NCBI GenBank assembly: GCA_030151245.1
Contig: JASLEF010000038.1
Coordinates: 1-9,115, forward strand
Origin: Ignatzschineria sp.
GTDB taxonomy: Bacteria > Pseudomonadota > Gammaproteobacteria > Cardiobacteriales > Wohlfahrtiimonadaceae
Length of the DNA: 9,115 bases
Direction: 5' to 3'
The notes under the pieces are model-generated. The model was given only the letters and a program-made list of their open reading frames with translations. It searched no databases and had not been told where the DNA came from. Made by a program: the position numbers and the translations under genes. The stretch's first letter is position 1. The number at the start of each line of letters is the position of its first letter. Positions 1 to 5,817 of the stretch are shown piece after piece.

Positions 1-887
1 GGTTCAAATATATCTGTAATGACTCTATTTTTAAGAAGCGCGGCACGACGATCTTCTAAACGATTAGGGTTTCCTGCGGGTTGATTCACCATCGCTAGAA
101 TATCCCCCGTTCTCACATCGGCAACAATGACAGAGCCCGCAACAGCCTCATGCTTAATCATGCCTGTTTTTAACGCGCGATATGCGGAGATTTGAATACG
201 GCGATCAATGGTTAATTTGAGATCTTGGCTCTCCCGATGATTCTCTAAATCGACAATTTCTCGACGTTCAATCACGCGCCCTTTTGCATCTTTTAAAATT
301 CTCGTTCGCGTGCCATTACCTTTTAACCAATCTTGATAAGCAAGCTCAATCCCCTCGATTCCGTCATCATCAATGTCGGTAAATCCTAAGATATGTGAGG
401 TAATCTCCGCATCAGGATAGTAACGTTTATATTCAATCTGATCATAAACTCCGGGAATATTGAGCGCCATCAAAGCCTTAGCTTCATGGGGAGGCAATTG
501 TCTTTTTAACCAGTAAAAGCGAGACTTTTGTCTAGTCAAAACAAGTTGCTTAATCTCTTCTTCTGGACGTTGTAAGAAATAAGCGAGTTTCGGAAGCTCA
601 TGGAGATTCTGACTTAAAATACTAGGGTCAATCCAGATAGAACGAACTTCTGTAGAGAGGGCTATCGGCTCTCCATTTCGATCAAAAATTGTTCCGCGAA
701 TTGCCGGATTATTCATATGACGAACAAACCGATTATCTCCCTGTTCAAGGAGAAAATCGGTCATATAATATTGAAGATATAATGCACGAACGGCGACAGC
801 GATAGCTATTAGACTAAAAACACCTAATACAAAATATCGTCGCCACTCACGCCATTTTCTTTTCGTAGGCTTTGATGAACTCTTCAT
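1..887 (-). CDS. ftsI: FtsI (PBP3), septal peptidoglycan transpeptidase, N-terminal part
   Basis: This is the first 295 codons of the division-specific class B penicillin-binding protein, which crosslinks septal peptidoglycan within the FtsQLB-FtsWI complex in the inner membrane. I translated it by hand from the ATG at 887-885. A basic cytoplasmic tail (KRKWREWRR) is followed by one membrane segment at about residues 18-38. The class B pedestal motif RGTIFDRNG is at residues 64-72, and further PBP dimerisation-domain text follows (HILGFTD, GIEGIE, LTIDRRIQ). The reading frame runs off the window at ITDIFE. In E. coli FtsI the catalytic SxxK serine follows this point by only two or three residues, so the whole transpeptidase domain lies outside. 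It follows ftsL with a 43-bp gap. The ribosome binding site is weak: a GAGAGAG stretch sits rather far upstream. The family assignment is secure; the start is likely but not certain. Confidence 0.96.
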   Translation of the reverse strand, partial: MKSSSKPTKRKWREWRRYFVLGVFSLIAIAVAVRALYLQYYMTDFLLEQGDNRFVRHMNNPAIRGTIFDRNGEPIALSTEVRSIWIDPSILSQNLHELPKLAYFLQRPEEEIKQLVLTRQKSRFYWLKRQLPPHEAKALMALNIPGVYDQIEYKRYYPDAEITSHILGFTDIDDDGIEGIELAYQDWLKGNGTRTRILKDAKGRVIERREIVDLENHRESQDLKLTIDRRIQISAYRALKTGMIKHEAVAGSVIVADVRTGDILAMVNQPAGNPNRLEDRRAALLKNRVITDIFE

Positions 888-930
888 CCGCGATGGATAC
901 TCTCTCTTGAAAATAGATGATCAGTAATGA

Positions 931-1248
931 TTACTGAGCGTTAACGTTATGATCAAGACCAACATATTGTTGATCGGTATTTGCTTCAATCACATAGACT
1001 ATCGCACTCTCATCTGGTACAACCATTCGCAATTGTTCTCGCGTTTCTTGGTCTAATAACGCTTCCGTGATTAACATGCTCTCTTCAAGCTGCAAGCGAC
1101 CAAATTCTTCACGTAACACTGTATTTTCACGTTCGACTTGATCGATTTCATTCCAAAGTTTATAGCTTTCTTGAATCGTCATCGCACGATTAATACCTAA
1201 GAACACAACGGCCATCATCACGACTATTATTAAATTTTCTGTTCTCAT
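931..1248 (-). CDS. ftsL: FtsL, cell division protein of the FtsQLB complex
   Basis: A 105-residue bitopic membrane protein. A very short cytoplasmic N-terminus (MRTEN) is followed by a membrane segment at about residues 5-22 and then a periplasmic helix rich in heptad-like leucines, at about residues 30-70. The helix contains VLREEFGRLQLEES, the typical FtsL coiled-coil signature, and ends in a VVPDESAIVYV segment like the usual MxxPxxxxIVxV tail. FtsL pairs with FtsB and FtsQ to activate FtsWI. Its ATG (1248-1246) overlaps the TGA of rsmH in an ATGA arrangement, which suggests translational coupling. An AAGAGGA ribosome binding site lies within the end of rsmH. Length and position between rsmH and ftsI match the family. 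FtsL is poorly conserved in sequence, so the context carries much of the call. Confidence 0.93.
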   Translation of the reverse strand: MRTENLIIVVMMAVVFLGINRAMTIQESYKLWNEIDQVERENTVLREEFGRLQLEESMLITEALLDQETREQLRMVVPDESAIVYVIEANTDQQYVGLDHNVNAQ

Positions 1249-2180
1249 AAAATCCTCTTAGCAACTCTTAAAATTGCACTTCTCGAACGTACGTTTTCAC
1301 GACATTCTTCATCACTTGCTTTAATGGGTTTCCCCATTACCTTGAGTGCAGCATCACCTGCACTAATTAATACAGGAAGATCTGGATATAGATCCTTAAC
1401 GGTCGATTGTTCTCTCATAAAATGTTTTACAATTCGATCCTCTAAAGAATGGAAGCTAATCACGGCTAACCGACCTTCATTCCCTAGTAGTTCAACAGCT
1501 TGAGATAAGGCTGACTCTAGCTGATCAAGCTCACCATTTACAGCGATTCTGATGGCTTGAAACACACGAGTTGCCGGATGGATTCTTCCTTCCTTAAATG
1601 GCATTGCATCACTAATGATGCTGGCTAACTCAAGCGTTGACGTAATTCGTTTCTCTTGCCGATACTCATCTATAGCTCTAGCAACTCTTCCTGAGAATCG
1701 TTCTTCTCCATAAGCTTTAAAAGCTCGAACCATCTCATCGACATCCGTTTCTGCGATCCACTCTTCAGCACTTACTGGCGCTGCTTGATCCATCCGCATA
1801 TCAAGTGGCCCCTCTTTCATAAAGCTAAATCCACGCTCAGCTTCATCTAATTGGGGTGATGAAACACCGATATCCATTAAAATCCCATCGACATGTTCGA
1901 CACCAAGCTCTCGAACAAGCGCTAACATATTTCCCATTTCTCCTCGAACAAATTTGAAATTAGGATATTGCGCAAAATGTTCAGCCGCATAAGCCTGTGC
2001 CGTTAAATCTCTATCGATACCAATAAGCAATCCATCTGGACTTAGATGTTGTAAAATTTCTCGCGAATGTCCCCCACGACCAAAGGTTGCATCAACATAA
2101 ACACCTGAAGGTTGAATATTTAATGCTTCAATGGACTCATTTAAAAGTACTGAAATATGTTTATTTGGGATATTACTCAC
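1245..2180 (-). CDS. rsmH: RsmH, 16S rRNA m4C1402 methyltransferase
   Basis: RsmH (MraW) uses S-adenosylmethionine to N4-methylate C1402 in the 16S rRNA decoding centre; it acts in the cytoplasm. The sequence is full length at 311 residues. Hallmarks are the SAM-binding loop VDATFGRGGHS (residues 29-39), GIDRD (54-58), GILMDIGVSSPQLD (99-112), RGFSF and LDMRMD, and near the C-terminus ISFHSLEDRIVKHFM. I prefer the GTG at 2180. An AAGGA sequence lies 5 bases before it, whereas the same AAGGA directly abuts the ATG at 2186, which would leave no spacing. The ATG start would add only Met-Ile. The gene overlaps ftsL by 4 bases. It is the first gene of the dcw cluster here because no mraZ precedes it; a probable MraZ operator and a terminator lie upstream instead. 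Confidence 0.96.
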   Translation of the reverse strand: MSNIPNKHISVLLNESIEALNIQPSGVYVDATFGRGGHSREILQHLSPDGLLIGIDRDLTAQAYAAEHFAQYPNFKFVRGEMGNMLALVRELGVEHVDGILMDIGVSSPQLDEAERGFSFMKEGPLDMRMDQAAPVSAEEWIAETDVDEMVRAFKAYGEERFSGRVARAIDEYRQEKRITSTLELASIISDAMPFKEGRIHPATRVFQAIRIAVNGELDQLESALSQAVELLGNEGRLAVISFHSLEDRIVKHFMREQSTVKDLYPDLPVLISAGDAALKVMGKPIKASDEECRENVRSRSAILRVAKRIL

Positions 2181-2234
2181 AATCATCCTTACGATTTAGC
2201 CTATTAGCGGAAATACTACACTCTTTATCAAAAA

Positions 2235-2265
2235 CTTTCCACTTTTCACCACTTTTCTCCACCAA
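2235..2265 (-). promoter_or_regulatory. Probable MraZ operator: three GTGG boxes at 10-bp period
   Basis: On the minus strand GTGG occurs at 2262-2259, 2252-2249 and 2242-2239, exactly 10 bp apart. The spacers are A/T-rich: GAAAA twice after the box base, then AAG. The known E. coli MraZ site is three TGGGN repeats separated by 5 nt, which gives the same 10-bp period, and MraZ sites in other bacteria also centre on an AAAGTG-type core. Here two copies read AAAAGTGG. The boxes end about 58 bp before the rsmH start. The operator role is inferred from repeat form and location. Promoter hexamers are not clear: the best -10 is TAGTAT (2218-2213), with a poor -35 inside the last box. Confidence 0.7.
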
Positions 2266-2279
2266 TTTTATTTTTAAGC

Positions 2280-2307
2280 AAAAAAATAGAGGCCATATAG
2301 CCTCTAT
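2280..2307 (-). terminator. Intrinsic terminator after the pilin-like gene
   Basis: A perfect 8-bp stem (ATAGAGGC pairing with GCCTCTAT, 2286-2307) encloses a 6-nt loop. On the minus strand it is followed directly by seven T residues (2286-2280). It lies about 120 bp past the stop codon of the pilin-like gene and just upstream of the GTGG boxes, so it would insulate rsmH from pilin-region transcription. On the plus strand it is followed only by CTTCTTC, so it is one-directional. Confidence 0.82.
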
Positions 2308-2427
2308 CTTCTTCAAAATTCTATTGAATTAGAAATAAATAACTTTATCTAAACAAGACCATCATAAAAAACAGATCTTCTGCAAAAAAACAGCTGCTAT
2401 TCAGGATTATCAATAGCTATCAAGATT

Positions 2428-2853
2428 CTACTTACGACATTGATTGGGCAATAAACGTACTTCCACATTACCCCCTTTACACTTTAGCTGACCTCTTGTG
2501 AGGCTATCAATAGAATCAAATGAGAAAGAAAATGTTTTTAGATCATTATTAGCTAATAAATTATTAAAAAGCACTTCAAGATGATTATCGGGATATATCG
2601 TAATTGATCTTATATCCGGGGCTTTCTCTTTTAAAAACTGACTAGAAACAGTAATGGGAGATAACACCTTCTCTGTAGATAAATTTAAGGCAACTTCTGA
2701 AACAATGCCTTTCGCCTGATTTAATGCTGTTTCTATCTCTTTTTTCAAGATCATATCACGGACAACAATCCCCACCACTCCGATAATCAGTAGTAGTAAA
2801 ATACCCGTAATAGTAATCTCTGGCTTAATTCGACGTAAGAAAAATTCTTGCAC
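2428..2853 (-). CDS. Pilin-like membrane protein without a prepilin cleavage motif
   Basis: A 141-residue protein of no exactly recognised family. It has a basic start (FFLRRIK), one hydrophobic segment at about residues 13-32, an amphipathic helix that reads like the pilin alpha-1 helix (EIETALNQAKGIVSEVA), a beta-rich C-terminal half, and two cysteines, C125 and C139. The neighbouring pilin also has its two cysteines 14 residues apart, and both proteins end in a LP-x-x-C segment, so I infer a pilin fold with a disulfide loop. The usual Gly(-1)/Phe(+1)/Glu(+5) processing site is absent: the start of the hydrophobic segment reads KPEITITGILLLL. The start is a GTG (2853-2851), because an in-frame stop lies shortly upstream and the next Met lies beyond the membrane segment. 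The ribosome binding site is weak (AGAGA). It has its own extended -10 promoter and terminator. It may be a minor or regulatory pilin-like subunit. Confidence 0.75.
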   Translation of the reverse strand: MQEFFLRRIKPEITITGILLLLIIGVVGIVVRDMILKKEIETALNQAKGIVSEVALNLSTEKVLSPITVSSQFLKEKAPDIRSITIYPDNHLEVLFNNLLANNDLKTFSFSFDSIDSLTRGQLKCKGGNVEVRLLPNQCRK

Positions 2854-2891
2854 GCTATAATCTCTGCTCTACAGACTCAAATGAAGCCTTG

Positions 2892-2900
2892 ATTATACCA
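2892..2900 (-). promoter_or_regulatory. Extended -10 promoter for the pilin-like gene
   Basis: The minus strand reads TGGTATAAT, a perfect TGn extension plus the consensus -10 hexamer, about 40 bp upstream of the GTG start. No good -35 is visible at 16-18 bp spacing, which is common for extended -10 promoters. It lies in the 112-bp gap after the pilin gene. I see no clear terminator in that gap, so read-through from the pilin gene is also possible. Confidence 0.6.
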
Positions 2901-2965
2901 TAGCGCAGAAATAATAGAGCGTTCTGATATTGAAATTTTCCAGCATGAAATTAGGCCTACTTCTC

Positions 2966-3475
2966 TTAGTGACATCCCGAAGGTAAGTCATTCTCAGAGA
3001 TATTATTTCCTTGACACGTCCAGCGAATAACGCCTCCATTTTCAGCAACACTCGCCGTTAAAGTTAACTCAACATCCTCCCCTTCATTAGCACCTACCAC
3101 CTCATCAGAATCGTAGACAACGGTAATTACGGCTCCACTGACTGAAATGGACTCAACACTACTTCCTTTATAATCTGTCGGCGCCCCTATTTTTAAATCA
3201 CTATGAGCATCTGTTTCACTTGGCCATTGATTATTCAATGTATAGTAAACCTCCATATCTAACTGAATACCACTAGAGAGCGTTAATCCTTCTGTTATTT
3301 TTGCGCTTTGCATATAGCTACGATAAATAGGAACTGCAATCATGCTAATAACCGCTACTAATGCTAATACAATCAAAAGCTCCATTAATGTAAATCCCGA
3401 CTCCACTCTTAATGAGCGCTCTCTTGAACGATACCTCTCATTTAAAACATTCCATAATAAAAAATTCTTTAACAT
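2966..3475 (-). CDS. Type IV pilin with a long leader (PilA/PilE-like)
   Basis: A 169-residue prepilin. The cleavage motif is ESG|FTLMELLIV: Gly27 at -1, Phe28 at +1 and Glu32 at +5, the residues required by prepilin peptidase and for pilus assembly. The hydrophobic alpha-1 helix follows, with the Pro-x-Tyr seen near the end of this segment in many pilins (VPIYRSY), and then an EGLTLSSG segment typical of PilA/PilE. The mature protein is about 142 residues, normal for type IVa pilins. C154 and C168 form the predicted C-terminal disulfide loop, beginning at IRWTC and ending LPSGC. The leader of 27 residues is long for type IVa. The ATG at 3475 is supported by AAGGAG 9 bases upstream; the only shorter in-frame choice is a GTG that leaves a four-residue leader. 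No other pilus assembly genes lie nearby, so major or minor status cannot be judged. Confidence 0.9.
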   Translation of the reverse strand: MLKNFLLWNVLNERYRSRERSLRVESGFTLMELLIVLALVAVISMIAVPIYRSYMQSAKITEGLTLSSGIQLDMEVYYTLNNQWPSETDAHSDLKIGAPTDYKGSSVESISVSGAVITVVYDSDEVVGANEGEDVELTLTASVAENGGVIRWTCQGNNISENDLPSGCH

Positions 3476-3497
3476 TTCATCAATCTCCTTACGCTTT

Positions 3498-3515
3498 AAA
3501 AACCATCACAATGGT
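3498..3515 (-). other. Small hairpin with T-run in the pilin leader region
   Basis: On the minus strand ACCAT pairs with ATGGT across a TGTG loop (3515-3502) and is followed by five T residues. It lies shortly before the AAGGAG of the pilin gene. The stem is only 5 bp, so it could be a weak attenuator or chance. I could not find a convincing sigma-54 site (GG-N10-GC type) or a clear sigma-70 promoter for the pilin gene in 3481-3727. Confidence 0.25.
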
Positions 3516-3651
3516 CGAATCATCTATGAACCCTTCATCTATTGATCCTTAGACTGTCGATTCTTAAAGTTAGTACAACTCCAAAAAATATTGCTATCCT
3601 CCTCTATTGAAAGCATTAAAAGGAAGAAATCACAGATCGCCCATAAATTTT

Positions 3652-3659
3652 GCTATGAT
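3652..3659 (+). promoter_or_regulatory. Extended -10 promoter for the M48 peptidase gene
   Basis: The plus strand reads TGCTATGAT: a TGn extension followed by TATGAT at 3654-3659, about 70 bp before the ATG of the peptidase gene. The sequence 17 bp upstream (CACAGA) is a poor -35. The implied untranslated leader is about 60 nt. Confidence 0.5.
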
Positions 3660-3727
3660 ATTCTAAAATTATTTTCTAGTACGGCATCCTATTGCCTTCT
3701 TCTGACAATCTACGAGAATGAGTCATT

Positions 3728-4522
3728 ATGAAAAAAACTTATCAAGGACTACTGCTTATTGCGATGACAATTGTGATCACCGCTTGCGCAAGCTCAACAC
3801 AGGCAGGCTTAACCGGCGTCAGCCGCTCTCAATTACAGATTATTTCATCCGAGGAGATGAATGAGAGCTCAAAGCAACACTATTCAGGCGTCATCAACAA
3901 AGCTAAAAGCGAGGGCGTCATTGATAAATCTTCACGAACAGCTAAACGTGTCAATACGATTTTCCATCGCTTAGTCCCGCATACTAAAAATTTCCGACCG
4001 GATGCTGATCAATTTGAGTGGGAGATCAATGTCATTAGAAGCAATGAGTTAAATGCTTTCGCAATGCCGGGTGGAAAGATGGTGGTTTATAGTGGAATTG
4101 TAGAGCGCTTAACATTATCAGACGACGAGATTGCTGCGATTGTCGGCCATGAAATGGCACATGTATTACGTGAGCATAGCCGAGAAAAAGTTTCCCAACA
4201 ACTACTGAAATCATCAGGGATATCGATAGTTTCAGCCGCATTAGGTCTTGGCAATGCAGGAGACTCACTCCTACAACAAGCCGGTGATGTCGCCTTCTCT
4301 CTCCCCTTTTCAAGAACAATGGAAAGTGAAGCAGACACCATTGGTCTAGAACTCATGGCTCTTGCAGGCTATGATCCGAATGCTGCGGTAACGTTATGGC
4401 AAAAAATGGCAAAAGCCTCCGGAAATAGTGGAAGCTCAATCCTCTCAACTCACCCCTCAGGACCGGAAAGAATTTCAAACCTACAATCTCAAGTCCCTAA
4501 AGTCATTCATCTTTATCGTTAG
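3728..4522 (+). CDS. M48 family zinc metallopeptidase, lipoprotein
   Basis: A 264-residue secreted lipoprotein protease related to E. coli LoiP/YcaL-type periplasmic peptidases, which take part in envelope protein quality control. The signal peptide ends in a lipobox ITAC with Cys20; Ala at +2 predicts sorting to the outer membrane inner leaflet. The catalytic motif HEMAH is at residues 141-145, with the third zinc ligand in the ExxxD motif Glu199-Asp203. Other family features are NAFAMPGG (109-116) and the late THPSGPERI (241-249). All residues needed for activity appear present. The closest named family member cannot be decided from sequence alone, so no symbol is given. The ribosome binding site is poor; the nearby ATG at 3718 is out of frame and soon abandoned. 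It is transcribed divergently from the pilin gene and converges on holB at a shared terminator. Confidence 0.92.
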   Translation: MKKTYQGLLLIAMTIVITACASSTQAGLTGVSRSQLQIISSEEMNESSKQHYSGVINKAKSEGVIDKSSRTAKRVNTIFHRLVPHTKNFRPDADQFEWEINVIRSNELNAFAMPGGKMVVYSGIVERLTLSDDEIAAIVGHEMAHVLREHSREKVSQQLLKSSGISIVSAALGLGNAGDSLLQQAGDVAFSLPFSRTMESEADTIGLELMALAGYDPNAAVTLWQKMAKASGNSGSSILSTHPSGPERISNLQSQVPKVIHLYR

Positions 4523-4668
4523 AATGACCTTCATCGACAATAACATCCGTTTGAAATCTTCTTAAAAGCACTGTTAAAAGCAGGAATAGAACTCAAGAGA
4601 AATTTTCCTATTTTCTCGTCTATCCACCCATAGTAAGACAGAGATTCTAAGAGCGAAAGGATAATAAC

Positions 4669-4724
4669 ATATCAGGTTAAACAGATCGATTTAAAGGGAT
4701 TAGCTTAAAGAGATCAACTTAAAA
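4669..4724. repeat. Four imperfect 14-bp tandem repeats
   Basis: The units are ATATCAGGTTAAAC, AGATCGATTTAAAG, GGATTAGCTTAAAG and AGATCAACTTAAAA. They follow one another without gaps at an exact 14-bp step. The shared form is roughly RGATYRRYTTAAAR; TTAAA is invariant and the first half varies most. There is no open reading frame across it. It might be a decayed minisatellite or a set of protein sites; nothing in the sequence shows a function. Confidence 0.65.
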
Positions 4725-4737
4725 AAAGCAAATCATA

Positions 4738-4771
4738 AAAAAATCTAGTAGAGATCTCTACTAGATTTTTT
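4738..4771. terminator. Perfect palindromic bidirectional terminator
   Basis: A perfect 34-bp palindrome centred between 4754 and 4755, with 17-bp arms. Each arm begins with six A residues, so both strands give a hairpin (stem around TCTAGTAGA, GATC as the tip) ending in six T residues. It lies between the convergent M48 and holB genes, about 215 bp after the first and 68 bp after the second, and fits a shared rho-independent terminator. Confidence 0.88.
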
Positions 4772-4839
4772 GACACTCAGAGAAAAATAGTTCCTATTTT
4801 AACTCGATAACATTCATCCTCGATGATAAATCATCTCCA

Positions 4840-5817
4840 TCAACCCCAAAACGCAACAAACCATGCTTCTAGCGCCCAATCTGTGCGAGTCTGCGCTTGC
4901 CGCAAACGATCAATTTCTACCAACTTCTCATATTGAGTTAAACGCAACGTCTCGGGAAGATCCTCTAAAATCGCAAAAATAGAGGCTAAATTTGAAAATT
5001 GCATTTTCAGCTCCTCCTTAAAAGAAGCCGTTAACAAAAAGAAAAGATAACTAAAACTTAATGCCTCGGACTCTAGGAGTATGGCAACGCCCTTGCCAGG
5101 TTGGAGCTCTCCTGCGAATAGATCATGAATCGTCTGCAACAAAACGCCTCGTTTCTCTAAATACCCATGATCCAAATAAGATAAGGCTTTAAAAGGCGCT
5201 TCAAATGAGATCGCTAATAATAATCTCAATAGATCGCTACTGACTTCTAATCCTCTTTCTGCCGCAATATTTTGCAAATAGCGCAATGCCTCATCACTTG
5301 TGGGAGGTTTTACAAAATAACTTTGACAGCGACTTCTCACCGTAATGGGAAGCTTTTCAATACTGCTACTTTCTAAAATAAAACAAAAATCTGTAGGGGG
5401 TTCTTCTAGTACTTTCAACAGGCTATTCGCCGCATTAAGATTCATTCGATCAGCATGTTTAATAATGACGACCTTCTTCCCTGTTTCCGGCGTAAGGCGT
5501 GAAAACTGCTGAATATTGCGAATTTCATCAACTTTTATCTCACCCTCTCCCTTAATCTCGTAAAGATCTGGGTGAAAGCCTGATGCCAACCATCGACAAC
5601 TTTGGCAATGACCACAAGGAAGATCATCCTCTAACTGTCGACATAACACGCCTGCGACTAAACTGTCCGCTAATAGCACCTTCCCAACACCCTCTTTACC
5701 ATATAGCATCAAGGCATGTGGAGGAGTCTCCCCATTTAGTCGAGCTAAAATCTCCCGATAATCCTGCTGAAGCCATGGGATATCTTTAAATTCAATAGGC
5801 AAAGGTTTATCTTGCAT
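4840..5817 (-). CDS. holB: HolB, DNA polymerase III subunit delta-prime
   Basis: A 325-residue clamp-loader subunit that, with DnaX and HolA, opens and loads the beta sliding clamp at primed DNA. A P-loop-like GKEGVGKV lies at residues 40-47. The zinc-module cysteines are C59, C68, C71 and C74 (the last three in CGHCQSC). The AAA+ text HADRMNLNAANSLLKVLEEPP follows at about 121-141, then the SRC motif at 162-164, whose arginine acts in trans on a neighbouring subunit's ATP site in the family. The C-terminal third is divergent, as usual for HolB, and ends in WALEAWFVAFWG. The ATG overlaps the end of tmk by 11 bp, so translation is probably coupled. In many gammaproteobacteria pilZ follows; here the operon ends at the palindromic terminator instead. 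Confidence 0.95.
   Translation of the reverse strand: MQDKPLPIEFKDIPWLQQDYREILARLNGETPPHALMLYGKEGVGKVLLADSLVAGVLCRQLEDDLPCGHCQSCRWLASGFHPDLYEIKGEGEIKVDEIRNIQQFSRLTPETGKKVVIIKHADRMNLNAANSLLKVLEEPPTDFCFILESSSIEKLPITVRSRCQSYFVKPPTSDEALRYLQNIAAERGLEVSSDLLRLLLAISFEAPFKALSYLDHGYLEKRGVLLQTIHDLFAGELQPGKGVAILLESEALSFSYLFFLLTASFKEELKMQFSNLASIFAILEDLPETLRLTQYEKLVEIDRLRQAQTRTDWALEAWFVAFWG

Larger units (their letters stand above)
4523..4839. other. Intergenic region between convergent M48 and holB genes
   Basis: This 317-bp gap contains no plausible gene on either strand. From left to right it holds a TTAAAAGCA sequence repeated twice at a 12-bp step (4562-4570 and 4574-4582), an unremarkable A/T-rich stretch, four imperfect 14-bp tandem repeats (4669-4724), the 34-bp palindromic terminator (4738-4771), and about 68 bp after the palindrome in which I see nothing. 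Confidence 0.8.

Noticed and set aside
1..887. Truncated or broken ftsI
   Set aside because: The frame is open to the window edge and the text matches intact FtsI; the missing C-terminus is only the window boundary.
2087..2332. Plus-strand open frame of 81 codons across the rsmH start and its upstream region
   Set aside because: It is antisense to rsmH codons and runs through the GTGG boxes and the terminator hairpin; no ribosome binding site or recognisable protein features.
2311..2427. Short direct repeat TATCAA around 2408-2423 and small inverted repeats
   Set aside because: Too short and A/T-rich to separate from chance; no relation to a gene start or end beyond the terminator already listed.
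2854..2965. Terminator between the pilin and pilin-like genes
   Set aside because: The only inverted repeat (around 2932-2952) needs a bulge, is A/T-only in its stem and has no T-run on the minus strand.
3481..3727. Possible sigma-54 promoter for the pilin gene
   Set aside because: Pilin genes often use sigma-54, so I looked for GG-N10-GC sites on the minus strand. The nearest candidate has 9 rather than 10 intervening bases and poor flanks.
4035..4356. Two minus-strand open frames of 89-94 codons inside the M48 peptidase gene
   Set aside because: Both lie fully antisense to a well-supported gene with intact catalytic motifs and have no family features of their own.
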